Origin: Acanthaster planci
Taxonomy: Eukaryota > Echinodermata > Asteroidea > Valvatida > Acanthasteridae
Assembly (NCBI RefSeq): GCF_001949145.1
Contig: NW_019091703.1
Coordinates: 56,078 to 120,077, forward strand
DNA: 64,000 nucleotides
Direction of reading: 5' to 3'
Positions 12,400 to 24,254 of this stretch are shown in pieces. The notes beneath the pieces were generated by a model. The model was given only the letters and a program-made list of their open reading frames with translations, was not told where the DNA came from and searched no databases. Position numbers and translations under genes: made by a program. Position 1 is the stretch's first letter; each line of letters begins with the position of its first letter.

Positions 12400-14880
12400 G
12401 TCACTTTCCTCTGCAGAGAAACCAGCAAGATTGATGATTTTTAATCAGAGAGCTGTTTATTCCAATCAGCGCTGTTTTGATTAATGGGATATCAGTATAA
12501 ACGAAGCATATTCTCATTTGTCGATGTTTTGAATATTGATTGTGAACATCTAAGCCCATTGATTGTGAATATCTAGGCCCTATAGACGTATTTTATCATT
12601 GACAATTTGAAATGAAAGAAACAGGACATCTCAAAAAATTGTCACTGAAACTGAACCAGGTGAAGACAGAGATCTCGTACCTTGAGGAATGATACCACGA
12701 TGATGTCATCAGACTGTTACTAATTTTTGATTATATATTTTAACCCCCGGTTATGCTGGTTTTTCAAGACGCTTATTTTGTAATCTTCCATCTTCATCAA
12801 AGTACTTCGATGGAAAACATTAGCAAATGGAAGGTTCTAGAAGAATAACGTCATGGACACGTCATCATGTTTCAAATCACCAGCGGTTAAAGTTCGACAA
12901 CTCCAATTCTTAAAAAATCCATGCATATAAATCAATCGTGAGTTCAGCTACTTGCTTTTTGCGGCAATTGATAGAAAAAATCAGGTATACATTTTTCTCT
13001 CTTGTTCGTAAAAATCGCCCAACCCTTGCTTGTGGCCGACACCAGAAGTGCCTTGTTTGAAATTGGTAAGGGATATGAGCCTGGCTTCAACTTTGTGAAT
13101 CTCAGGTCACACATTGTTCTTCAAAACATGCATCGGTTATGTCATGAAAACTTAGCCCATCCTTTAGACCTCTGGTGGGAGGTTCAAAAACCCAAACTGC
13201 ATTTTGAGTTGATGTGTCTGGCAAAGTATGCAAACTCGCTTGAAGACTGGTTGATACTACATTGACCTTTATGCATATAATACGTGTGAGAAGCCTCTGA
13301 CCGATGACGTCATCGGACCAAAAGTTACAGTATGATGACTTTCCCGCATAAATTTAATCACATTTTTAATAGTGAGTACATAACTTTTTACTCTTGAACA
13401 CGGTTATCTAGGGGTGACTTTTGTCGCTTTGGAATATTTCGCCTTCGTCGAGGTTACACAAGGAAACAACCTTTATTCGTAGATCACTGTAGTACGGTTA
13501 AGTTGTGATTATGTAGAAGACTCATTAAAGAAGCAAGGTCTCCGTGAAGAGGTTTTGGTGCTGCCAATGATTGTACTGGATTATTGCCAAGTGTGAAAAA
13601 AGTCTCGACAACAAATAATACACACGAAATAATTGATACAAAACAATTACGATGATTGAGATGTGGGCTTTTTTTGGTCTTTTCCCTACAATGGCATTTA
13701 CAGAGGTCACGAAACACATAACAAGATGCATTGTGTAAAATTTAGAATGACGTAATAATGACACGTCACATAATTCGTTGTGATTTTTTTGTAGATTTTT
13801 GTAATTTTTACATTCTTTGCGACGTATTTCCTGGAAAAACATTTTTTTTTCAAATTTCTTTTTGCAAGACCTTGGTCAGACCAAATAGATATGTGACTTG
13901 GCTGGAATATTTTGTGACTCATGAAATTGAAATTACAATATCTGTGTCTCATACTGATCAACCCTATTATATGGTAATGACGTCGTGTCGAGTGATTCTT
14001 TGTTACAAAAGTTCTTTATTGACATTTCGTGTTTGTTACTTATTCTGACACTACTTTGAGCTAAATACTAACATTGGGATTCATGAAGGATGTATTCTAT
14101 AGTGACATCAATGACAGTATCATGGGAAGTTCATAGATTTCAGGAGTTGCGTGTAAATGTCATCGACATGAGTCTCAACTTGTTTTATATCATATGCATG
14201 AAATGCTAGCGCATTTCAACACAATCATAGAAATGCAGAATGCCTATTATATTCTGTTGCAAATCGGCATAGACCACCACCTTCTCCTTGTTCTTTCTCA
14301 CAAGAATGAATTATTCATTACTCGCCTGGACTTAAGCTCCTTTCCAAGTTGGAATTTTCTTCAACCGAAGACCTAAGTGTATAGATGGTCCTCAAGGTCA
14401 AAATGACGCCATTAGAGTTACATGCTATGCAGCCCTGTATCCTCAGAAACAAAAGTCCAACCCGGTTTAATCTTGTGCATATACATGCTAGTTAAGTTAT
14501 AGATGAAAAGTGGGGTGACGTCATTATGACGTCATCCCTGATTATCTATTATTTTTTATTGTTCTGGTATAAACATTCTAGTCGACGTATCTGCTGAACC
14601 AAACAAGGTATTTTAAGTGTCTTTTTGCATGGTCAATTGGTTGGTTGGTAGGTTGGTTGGTTGGTTGGTTAGTTGGTTGGAAAATGTTGCAATCTTACGA
14701 TGACGTCATCAAAATGAAGATTTTTTTTTATTCTTGTTCTACACAATGTCAGATCAGTGACATGGAATTCACTTTAATAGGTAGAATGCTAACCCGTGCT
14801 AAATCTCCTTTTCTATCACTTCATCGGCCATATCCACCAAAACAATATCACATTTTAACAGTGTTACAATAGCGGCAGTG
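12400..14880. other. AT-rich spacer with CRE-like palindromes, no gene seen
   Basis: No exon is supported. The stretch carries repeated TGACGTCA words and near-matches (about 12705, 12846, 13305, 13748, 13979, 14517, 14527, 14701) embedded in loosely similar AT-rich sequence, like a decayed repeat cluster. A TTGG microsatellite lies at its end. Confidence 0.5.
14637..14683. repeat. (TTGG)n microsatellite
   Basis: About eleven near-perfect units of ttgg, interrupted by tagg and tagt variants, lie immediately before a TGACGTCA palindrome at 14701. Confidence 0.95.
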
Positions 14881-15502
14881 TTTATGTCGTCTGTTACGTG
14901 GTGAGACTCTCAGTGTTCAATCCTCAAAGGTCCTACCTTGTAGAATTGCACACCTCTACTATTTTAAAGCTTGTGCATCATAGGCAGGGATGCATTTGTA
15001 GAAATCACAGCAAATACGTTGTTGGTGCGTTGGTGTTTCGAAACCCCACCCTTAATGGAGCACTCCTGAAAGATTGTTATCTACAGCACTGGACATCCGA
15101 TGATTTGAGTGTGACTTCGTTCATAATAGGGACGCACTTTAGAGATATGTTCACGTTTCTCCTGACACAGCGTTTAGGTGTACTCTTCTCAGGCCAATAT
15201 GGCTAAAAAGATTTTTTTTCCATCAGATATCAGGCAAATAACAATACGCTCCTGCATCAAAACTACGCTTACTGAAAAATTGCGTGCGAGGGCTAGGGGT
15301 TTTTTTACTCACATTGAAGCGTGACAACAGCTTTGCATCAGTGACCTCAGTGGCCATGTACCTTGTCCCGAAACTTGCACACCCGCTGCTCGAGTGGAGT
15401 TTGAATCATATTTTCCAAGCCAAACTTCGTGCACAAACTATAGGGAGGCCGACAATAAGGTTGTATGTCAACAGAATTCAGTGGGTTACGTTGAATCATT
15501 CA

Positions 15503-16348
15503 NNNNNNNNNNNNNNNNNNNNNNNNNNNNNNNNNNNNNNNNNNNNNNNNNNNNNNNNNNNNNNNNNNNNNNNNNNNNNNNNNNNNNNNNNNNNNNNNNN
15601 NNNNNNNNNNNNNNNNNNNNNNNNNNNNNNNNNNNNNNNNNNNNNNNNNNNNNNNNNNNNNNNNNNNNNNNNNNNNNNNNNNNNNNNNNNNNNNNNNNNN
15701 NNNNNNNNNNNNNNNNNNNNNNNNNNNNNNNNNNNNNNNNNNNNNNNNNNNNNNNNNNNNNNNNNNNNNNNNNNNNNNNNNNNNNNNNNNNNNNNNNNNN
15801 NNNNNNNNNNNNNNNNNNNNNNNNNNNNNNNNNNNNNNNNNNNNNNNNNNNNNNNNNNNNNNNNNNNNNNNNNNNNNNNNNNNNNNNNNNNNNNNNNNNN
15901 NNNNNNNNNNNNNNNNNNNNNNNNNNNNNNNNNNNNNNNNNNNNNNNNNNNNNNNNNNNNNNNNNNNNNNNNNNNNNNNNNNNNNNNNNNNNNNNNNNNN
16001 NNNNNNNNNNNNNNNNNNNNNNNNNNNNNNNNNNNNNNNNNNNNNNNNNNNNNNNNNNNNNNNNNNNNNNNNNNNNNNNNNNNNNNNNNNNNNNNNNNNN
16101 NNNNNNNNNNNNNNNNNNNNNNNNNNNNNNNNNNNNNNNNNNNNNNNNNNNNNNNNNNNNNNNNNNNNNNNNNNNNNNNNNNNNNNNNNNNNNNNNNNNN
16201 NNNNNNNNNNNNNNNNNNNNNNNNNNNNNNNNNNNNNNNNNNNNNNNNNNNNNNNNNNNNNNNNNNNNNNNNNNNNNNNNNNNNNNNNNNNNNNNNNNNN
16301 NNNNNNNNNNNNNNNNNNNNNNNNNNNNNNNNNNNNNNNNNNNNNNNN
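15503..16348. other. assembly gap (846 N)
   Basis: This is a run of N. It falls inside copy B of the duplication, so it may hide part of that copy or a transposon insertion. Open frames reported across it are meaningless. Confidence 0.99.
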
Positions 16349-16450
16349 GCCTTATTCGGAAAATATCTTTAGAAGTGAATGGAATCATCACATTGTCATT
16401 TGTTAAACTCCGGCTTTTGCAGGTCCTATGCAACCCATTTGATTTTTGGT

Positions 16451-16492
16451 GGGCGACGCACGACGGGCGACGCACGACGGGCGACGCACGAC
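16451..16492. repeat. 14-bp tandem repeat, three perfect units
   Basis: The unit gggcgacgcacgac is repeated three times and is followed by a truncated unit. It is a short GC-rich minisatellite just right of the assembly gap. Confidence 0.95.
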
Positions 16493-18234
16493 CGCAGATA
16501 TGGAATTTCATACTATATATTCAGGGTAACAGGCCTTGTATACCCTGCAAGAAATGAGACCGAGGGGTACCCCCCAACACGTCCAATCCCTATACACATT
16601 CCACACTATTGTTACTTAACACATCCGATCCCCCCAAGATGTCTGAAAGGCGAGACAATGACCAACACAAAGCAGGGGGGGTTCTCTCCGTCTCATACCT
16701 TGCTGCACACGAGGCCTTGTGGCATATACTTTTTACAACACTCCAGCCACAGATTTCCTGTGTCCTTTTCACTAAACAACAAAGATCGTTTTACATATAG
16801 ACCTCTTCACTTAGGATCGGCGACCATTTAGACCCGGTTTGAAACGGGCTCCCGGTAACCCACCCTGTATAATGCCTGCCCGGTATTCAGGCTACTCCAG
16901 GCCTGTATCAGCCTGAGGCCTGTCTGCCATTTGCATTTCAAAGTCCTTGATGAAAGGCTTCCCCTACCATGCTTCCACAGTCTAAGCGGATTAGTGTAAA
17001 CATTGTATAGAGCTGAAGGATTCAAAACCACATGCAGGTTCCTTCTGGGATAAATTACATGCACCAGTACTTGCAAGCAATAGACCCCAGGATGGAGAAG
17101 TTCGAGATCATCAACCAGTCCAGCATCCCAGGCCGATGTTCATTGTGCATGTACTGCACGTACATAGCTTACCATTAAACCTGGTCGTAGCTTGAAGTGA
17201 TATCGAAAGAAATGGTAACTATCCAGTTGTCGTGTTTGGGGTTGTACGACAAGATAAACTGCAGATTCCAAAGAGAAAGGAACCTGGTTCTTCGAATGTC
17301 CCAAGTGCAGAAAGCAGCGAATCAAATGGGTACAGTACATGTACACTGAACATCATGCTGCTAAGGCCATTTTTTGTGCATGCATGTATAATTCCTGAAC
17401 GTAATACCAGTAGTGAAAAGGTCTATTCAACAGCTTCATGGTTGCTGGAATGGCATGCTCTTCTCCCCTTGTCGCTCGCAGCTTGCTGTATTTCCAAACT
17501 GAACTATTGAACTGGAACCCCCAAGAAAAGAATCCGGGTTGCAGGCTTCTGTGGTATTCAGGTATTTTGTACTATCAAAAATGACATCTGACCTTCAATA
17601 GAAAGGTACCTTGGAAGTCTGATCACCCACTACATTGTCACCATTTTGGGGGTGATACTGAGACACACTGGCTTATTTTTGGATCTATATTGAGCTTCGC
17701 TTCAGAAATGTACAAGTTTTAATGCACGTCATAAATCTTATTACATAAAGGCATTTGCATTCTTACCTTCAGCACTAATAAGTTGAGTTGATACATATTA
17801 AGGTGATTGATCTCAGTCAAATTGTTTGTTGGTTCTATTCAACTTATTCTCTGTTTTTCTCGTATCGATAATAAAGTTCAGAACGTATTGCCCAATGCAT
17901 TTTAGGTGCGTTCTTTTTTGTTTGTAATGTAAAGCAACATATATTGACTTAAGGTTACCATTACCTGTAGACGAACAAATACGCTGTAAAAATTTAACAC
18001 AGACAGCTTTCCGAGGGTTTTGTTTGCTACTTACGCGAAGTAAGAACCGAGTTTTCTCTTCCTGTACAGCATCATAGTCGAAGAGACCTCATTTCTTAGG
18101 GGAAAAAATCAAAGAAAATCGACTTATCCTTGAGATTAACAAACAAAGGATGTCAGAGAATTTTCTCACACCAAAGATAGGTAGAGAGTTGCAAATACAT
18201 GTTCCAGTTTAAAGTAAAATTCACATCAAGCTCT

Positions 18235-19835
18235 TTGTAAGAACTCTAGTTTCTCTCACATTTGTATTTAGTAAAGTCTATTGTATTCATTTCCACTTTC
18301 GCTTTACTTTGTTTTCATTCAATCATTCATGTAAATTTTTCCAGCTCTGTTGAGTAATATGTGCCGATGTAAATTTATTTAGTGTTTGTTCTATTTGTTT
18401 TCTATGATACTGAAAAATTATGTTGACTACACTTTTTGTTTTCTTATTTCTATTAATCATGGATCTTTATTCTTTTACTTCAGTTCACAAACCATTTTTT
18501 TGTAAAAAAATTTAATTTTTGTTTCATTAATTTTTCTGTTTTTGTTCATTTCAAAGGGAATGTAAGTAGAAAAGTCTTCTTCTTCTAGTTACCACTATAC
18601 ATCATATATAGTAAGTTTGTTCCTTTTTTGCAATAGATCTATTGTTTGGATTTGATTTCAATTTGTGTCTTTTGTACTGAATATTTTCATTGAGTATTTC
18701 ATTATTTTTACATTTTGGTTTACTCCTTTTATGTCAATTGTTCTTCACGATATTTTTTATTTCTGTTCACAAGTTTTTCATTGTATATAATTTAACATTT
18801 GTTCATTTATTCTTGTGTTTTGTTTCAAATGGAATGTAATAAAGATTTCATTGGAAAAGTCTTCTTCTTTGTTTCCTTTCCTCCTTTTATTCACCACTGT
18901 CCAGTGATTTCTGAAGAGAAGGTTACCATGTTTGAAACGAGAATATTGTCCAAGGCTTTGACATCCAGATCACACAACATGGACTGTTTCAGTAACAATC
19001 CCCAAGATTGCGAAATCGGCAACAGGTTAAGGTGAACGTGTATTCGAAAGAAGCCAATGTCAAACAATAATCTACGCATGGAAATATCTTATACCTTAGG
19101 TTCTTTGCTTTGTTGTAACTTAGAGTTTCTTTTTGGAGCCTCTTTTGTAGTTTACAAAGAAAACAAAATCTAATTTCACTTAATCAAACAGAACAAAACC
19201 AAAAGAGTAGGATTCGTTCTTGTTTTCAGTTACGAGGGGGTAGTCGGAAGGTAGGCCTATAAAGTTTTGAAGATATCAGCCAGGTTTGATAGAGGAACCT
19301 GCTATTTCTGTAAAAAAAAGAGTCGGATCTGTTTCATATTTATAGTTCTTTACATATTTGCCTGCAAAAGAGTGCCCCTTTCGAGACATCACGTGATACA
19401 TGAAAACAGCAGAAGAACACATAGCTTGAAAACATCCCTGCCTACAAAGCTACGACTTTCAATCTTGTCAGATGTTAGGAAAGCCAGGTGAGAACGATAT
19501 TATATCCCTTGCCCCTGGCTCATCGGGTTTTGCGCCTCACAGGCACCTGTATCGCCGCATCCACATCGGCAACAAGCACCCCCTCATCAGTTGACAAGAG
19601 CCAGGTTGGTGGGAGTATGTTTATTTCGCTGGTAGCGACGCTGCAGTAGCCAGTACATTGCGTGGTAGTTCGTGAGCCAGTGAAGTACAGTTCTCACCAA
19701 ATAAGCCTGAGCTGCCAGGAAAATTGTGCCCTCTTTTGGTCCAGCTTGGGGTTCACAGCGAGATTATTTTACCTGTTCGTGACTATTTGCGGAACTAGGA
19801 ACATAACAGTACCAAAAAGAAATAAGTAAACCTTA
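18235..19835. other. AT-rich segment replacing the exon-2 region in copy B
   Basis: This is T-rich sequence without similarity to copy A, sitting where coding exon 2 and part of the intron of the glycosyltransferase-like gene should be. It holds no recognisable gene of its own. One short splice-compatible coding start (19472-19487) could belong to the downstream fibrillarin gene. Confidence 0.45.
19472..19487 (+). CDS. alternative candidate first coding exon of fibrillarin
   Basis: The sequence ATGTTAGGAAAGCCAG is followed by a strong donor GTGAGA. It would encode MLGKPG joined in phase 1 to FSPRGGG, the N-terminal pattern typical of fibrillarins (for example MGKPGFSPRGG in fruit fly). It lies 7 kb upstream, beyond two LINE remnants, which makes it less attractive than the 24046 candidate despite the better donor. 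Confidence 0.35.
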
Positions 19836-20005
19836 CCTCACAGTTGTTGTAAATTAAAAATCTTTAACTAACTGTTTCTGTTACAGAAAAGTATTATGGA
19901 AAGGGAATAAATATGTGCTTGGCCGGATGTGACTCAGGACATTCAACGGAAAACGAGAATCAGCCAGTACATATTTATTTCCTTGCATTTAAATCTATGA
20001 CTTAC

Positions 20006-20190
20006 TTGCATGTGTTTCAAAACATGATTCCTGCAATTGGTTATGGTATCTCTGCAGATGTAAACTGGGAAATAAGACATGAAATTTGACACCAGGGTTT
20101 TAAATTTGCCCGTGGCAATTTAGTTTTTTCCGAGGCGTATTTCCTAATCCTAGTTTCCAGTTGGTGGAAATAACTACTTGCAATTGCTGG
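20006..20190 (-). pseudogene. truncated pseudogene copy of glycosyltransferase-like exon 1
   Basis: The minus strand reads about 60 codons equivalent to the 3' end of exon 1 of the intact gene, including SNFMSYFPVYICRDTITN (the intact copy has W instead of C), and keeps HVLKHMQ and the GTAAGT donor. A small insertion upstream (around 20101-20106) shifts the frame. The 5' part of the exon is missing, replaced by a LINE end at 20191, and the partner exon 2 is absent. It is a dead copy. Confidence 0.85.
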
Positions 20191-22500
20191 CTTGACTTGA
20201 CTTGGCATCGCATGGCCAGTTAAGTGACCGTGGCGACCAACTCTCTATAGGCCTGTCGGTTTGTAGCCAGGTCCATCAAGTGGTGTAGTGGTCGGATCTG
20301 GTCGACCTGCCGCACCCAGGTAAGTCGGGGGTTGTCGACGGGAACGGCGCCTGTCGTGTGGTGGAGGCCTGCCGGCAGCTAGCAGGGTCTGCTGTGCAGG
20401 GACTCCTTCTTGGAGCCGGGCAACGTGGCAAAGAAGCTGTAGATTCCTCCTCTGGATAGTAGTGCTCACAGGAGGGGGGGGGTTGCCGGCATGTCTATAA
20501 ACTTGCTCGTTGTTGATGAAGGCATGCCAGTGAATCCCAAGGACGGTGCGGAGACAGGTCCTGTGAAAGGCGTCACCCTCCCTGGCGAGGGCAGCTGTCA
20601 GTGTCCAGGTCTCACCGCAGTACATATAGGACTGGGAGAACGGTGGAGTCCAGGAGGTGGAGCTTGGTCGTGGTTTTAAACTTGGTGCTGTGCCAGATCG
20701 GAGACATCTTCCCAAATGCCCCTCCAGCGAGCTGCAGACGCCGTAGGACTTCTGCCTCAGCACAACAATTGAGCCAGGTACACGAACTCCTTGACTGCTT
20801 CAATTAACATCCTGAGTGCCGATAGGAAGGGAGGTGGGTAGAGGCTGGGAAGAATCCGAGAGTGACTGGATCTTTGCTTTTGCCTAGTTCATGGTGAGGC
20901 AGAGTGGTGAAGCTCCCACGGAGAGCACGCCGAGGGCCTCAGCAATAGTATCTAAGAGCTCTGCAAAGATTACTACATCATCAGCATCAGCTGACATCAA
21001 GGTTTGGGAACCGCTCTAGAGACTTGCAGAGCCAGTAATCCACACCAACACTGAACAGGTTCGGGGAGGCCACACCTGTTGTACACCGGAGGTGGTGAGA
21101 ACGGTCTCTGATAGAGCTTCGCCTGCAGTGACTCTGCGCGAGGTATTGGAGTACAGTGCCTGGAGAAGCCTGATATACTTTGGAGGGACTCCAATTTCCC
21201 TACATCAGGAGCCAGAGAGCGTCTCGACCAAGGGAATCGAACGCAGCCTTCAGATCTATGTAGGCTACTATAATGGGACGCTGGAATTCCCACAGCTGCT
21301 CTGACAGGACTCGCAAGGCTAAGACACTATCGATAGTGGATGTACATGGGGTGAACCCTGCTTGCTGGGGGCGCCGCCTGGACTGAAGGAGAGGCCAGAT
21401 TCGCTGGAGGATTAGAGGGGTGCCTGCCTTTTAGGGAATGGAGAGGAGTGTAATTGGGAAATGGTTAGCCGAACTCCCAACGTCTCCTTTGTTCTTATAG
21501 AGGGATATTATAATTCCTTCCCTCCATTTAGGTGGGACAATCTCTAATTCCCAGATTCTACCACAGAGGTTGGTCAGCCTGGGTGCCACTTTGTCCAAAG
21601 AGGCCTTCAGCATACCAGCGGTGATTCCGTCTGTATGGAGCCCAACCAGAAGTCAGCTTCTTGGGCTTTTTTGACTTCGATTGTAGAGGGTGGATCCAAT
21701 GACACAGTCGCATGTGGGGAACCTGAGCTGGCGAAGTCTTGCAGGCTGAGGAATGGTGGAGGCGGAGTGTTCAGGGCAGCGGAGTAGTGCTCGCACCAGC
21801 GGGTTGGTTTCGCGGACGCCTCTGTCGAGATGCAGCATCTGTCCCTAGCAGAGTATAGGTGTGGCGTCGTTGATGCGATGAGTAGAGTTCCTTTATGCAC
21901 TTGTGGGCAGAACTCATGTTGCCATTCTCGGCAGAGCTGGTTGTCCCCTCAGGCCATTGTGAGCGATCTTCTCACAGCTTCCTACAACACTGTCTGGCAA
22001 CATCTCGGTGTGCTTCTCTGTCGCCCCTCGATCTGATTTTACGGCAGTGTTCTACCTGGTCCGATGTAGCTGCAGTGATCCATGGTGGTTCTCTTTGCAA
22101 CGTTTCCCAAGAGCAGTCGTTGCCGGTGAAATCAAGGTGGAGCCGAGTTGAGACCAATCCTCTTCCGTGGATGATGGCTCATCGAGAGCACCAAACCTGT
22201 TCTCTCTCAAATTCTTGTCTTCCTCTCAGTTGTTCCGATTTCAGCTCTTCAAGTTTCTGCTTTGCCTTTGCCTCTCGCAGCTGGATGGTCGAAGACGGCG
22301 CTCAAAGAACTCCGCCGTGATGTTTTTGACAATGCTCGGACCTCAGCAACCTCAGGGTTCATGGGGGTTGCCTGCCCTCCACGTTATGTACCCACTCACT
22401 AACTTGATGAACAAATCCCCATCATCATTAGCTTCTCGCTGTACCTCGGGCCAAGTTACCAACATAGCCGGTGCATGATCTCTTAAGTGCTGCAGTGTCT
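20191..22500 (-). mobile_element. non-LTR retrotransposon (LINE) remnant
   Basis: Read on the minus strand, pieces appear in LINE order with frameshifts. First a pre-RT segment (about 22300-22100, FGALDEPSSTEEDW), then WCEHYSAALN (about 21790), then the reverse transcriptase motif WREGIIISLYKNKGD with a degraded NHFPITLLSIP (21431-21540), and finally a C-terminal segment containing YCGETWTLT and HRTCLRTVLGIHW (20763-20245). The element ends at 20191 with a ccaagtcaagtcaag tail, a typical simple-repeat 3' end. It is inactive. It probably inserted into, or abuts, the pseudogene exon. Confidence 0.85.
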
Positions 22501-22959
22501 ATTTCTTGGTATTCGTGTGCCTCTTCAGAAGTTATCTCTGTCGTGAATATTCTATGTAGGCCCAAAGTCCCGCAAAAGGAAAATAAAATTCCACCCTGGA
22601 ACTCAATATCTGAAGTCACCAGTCAAACTTCTGCTTTATTCGCTGACTATCAACTGTACAATAACAGAACTTAGCAGCTTGAAGTTGAACACATATGTAG
22701 ATTGATGGACGGATCTGATGATAGGTTCACTACAAACAAATGAGAAAATCATTACATGGATAAGTAAGCTTACAATATTTTACCCCCGTAAACGTGTGTA
22801 TGTACACTGCATGTGGTTACGACGTGTAATTACAACAGACCCCGTGGCAAACTGGAGTGGCGATACATATGAAAACTTCCCAGTTAACAACCCCACAAAT
22901 ATCCCTTTCACCTCAATGTATGAGAGCATGCAGACCAGTATAATGATAAAATAGGATTT

Positions 22960-23330
22960 TGTTCCTACTGACGCTTGTGAAATATTCAAGAAACTTAATT
23001 GGTCATCCCTTGAGACACGACGTAAATCCATGATGTTCAAGGTAATCAACAAGTTAGTCGCGGATGTTCGGTCTGATGGTATCGTCACTCTAAGTATCAG
23101 AATCTCCAGGGGTCATAAAAAAAAAGAACAAAAAAAAAAAAAAGAAAAAAGAAAAGAAAAGAAAAAAAGAAAATTGCAAATCTGTACTCGCACCAAGGTT
23201 TGTGACAACACCTTCTTCCCCAGAACAGCTATAGGGATTGGAACAACTTGCCACAATCTGTGGTCAATGCAACATCTGTGTCAGCTTTCAAGGAGGCAGC
23301 CGGGCAATTGTTTTCTTTGATGGGTTAGTT
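22960..23330 (+). mobile_element. second LINE remnant, C-terminal part
   Basis: Plus-strand frames read FKKLNWSSLETRRKSMMFKV and later TFFPRT, then, after a frameshift, DWNNLPQSVVNATSVSAFKE. These are the usual C-terminal signatures of non-LTR retrotransposon proteins. A low-complexity A/G tract (23116-23172) interrupts it. Orientation and sequence differ from the LINE at 20.2-22.5 kb, so it is a separate insertion. Confidence 0.8.
23116..23172. repeat. A-rich purine tract
   Basis: Almost pure A with scattered G (aaaagaaaagaaaagaaaaa type), inside the LINE remnant. It may mark slippage expansion. Confidence 0.9.
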
Positions 23331-23484
23331 TAAATTAGCGTCCGTCCCCAAACGCGAGGTGCAAACTTAATACAGTTGTCCCCTGGATACTATTATATTA
23401 TGAGCGTTCAATGCGGCAAGCTTGCACACACAGGGCGTACATGTATGGCGCGCACTCAATACCCGTCCGCATTTTTTATTTTCA

Positions 23485-23521
23485 TAATTTTTAATTTTTA
23501 TTTATTTATTTATTTATTTTT
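23485..23521. repeat. (TTTA)n microsatellite
   Basis: An interrupted then regular ttta repeat lies in an AT-rich stretch downstream of the LINE remnant. Confidence 0.85.
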
Positions 23522-24045
23522 TGACACAGAATATTCTGGAAACTAGACTTTTTTTCAAAGTGAAGTAAATTCCGACATATCAACTCGGAAAACTATCATA
23601 AAACCAGTCTCCCTTTGAAAAGTACATGTACACAGCGTATCCCCAAAGAATTGTGTTGGCCCTAAGCCTATTTAAAAAAAAAAACACACACACACAAAAT
23701 ACTCCAGATTATCGGAAAAGAAAGGAGACTGATTTACGCGCAAATTTTCACATAGATTTAAGTTTATTGATGACAAGTCCATTTCGAAAACAAATAAGAT
23801 GGTATCTGTTGCTGACTTGGAATGAAGCGAAAGGAAAATGTGTAAATGTGTAAACGGCAGAGAAATGAGGCACTCTTCTGTAATAGGGCGTGTAACCAGT
23901 CTACTTTTTTGTTCCCTTAATATGTCGTACCGCCCTCTCGTGTCTGATACTTCTGCACGTGGGAGATACGTACGAGTACGCGTTGCAACGTTCGCGTGCA
24001 TGCTTTCGCTTACAATTTACAAGGACGCACACAGAGACACACACG

Positions 24046-24058
24046 ATGGGCCGACCAG
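24046..24058 (+). CDS. candidate first coding exon of fibrillarin (MGRPG)
   Basis: ATGGGCCGACCAG followed by GTTTGA would give MGRPG joined in phase 1 to FSPRGGG, matching the conserved fibrillarin start. It sits in a CpG-rich, promoter-like stretch (about 23930-24050, with acgtacgagtacgcgttgca) and is 2.4 kb from exon 2. The donor GTTTGA is weak, which is the main argument against it. The total would be 312 residues, close to vertebrate fibrillarin (about 320). Confidence 0.45.
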
Positions 24059-24254
24059 GTTTGAGAATTTTGTAAATTTTTCAATAGATATGAACATGAC
24101 ATGGACACTTATTTGGCAATTAAAGGACCGTATTATGTAGAATTGTTAAGCTTGAGATAGGGAGGGTAGACGGTCATTTTCGTTGAGAGGTCTGTTTCAA
24201 AAGTTTAAGTCTTGGGTCTAGACCCGTAAACAGGGCCCTACATCATGTAGGACC

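Larger units (their letters stand above)
14800..20190. repeat. copy B of the ~5.5-kb degenerate tandem duplication
   Basis: This is the downstream partner of the 5.9-11.7 kb block. It is diverged, contains the 846-bp assembly gap, and lacks the region matching coding exon 2 of the glycosyltransferase-like gene. Similarity stops at the position of the stop codon (about 18230) and resumes about 19838 within the intron equivalent. It ends abruptly at 20190 against a LINE 3' tail. Confidence 0.8.

Noticed and set aside
15284-16557. Long open frames of 340-390 codons on both strands
   Set aside because: They consist almost entirely of the N gap; the sequenced ends have no protein signature.
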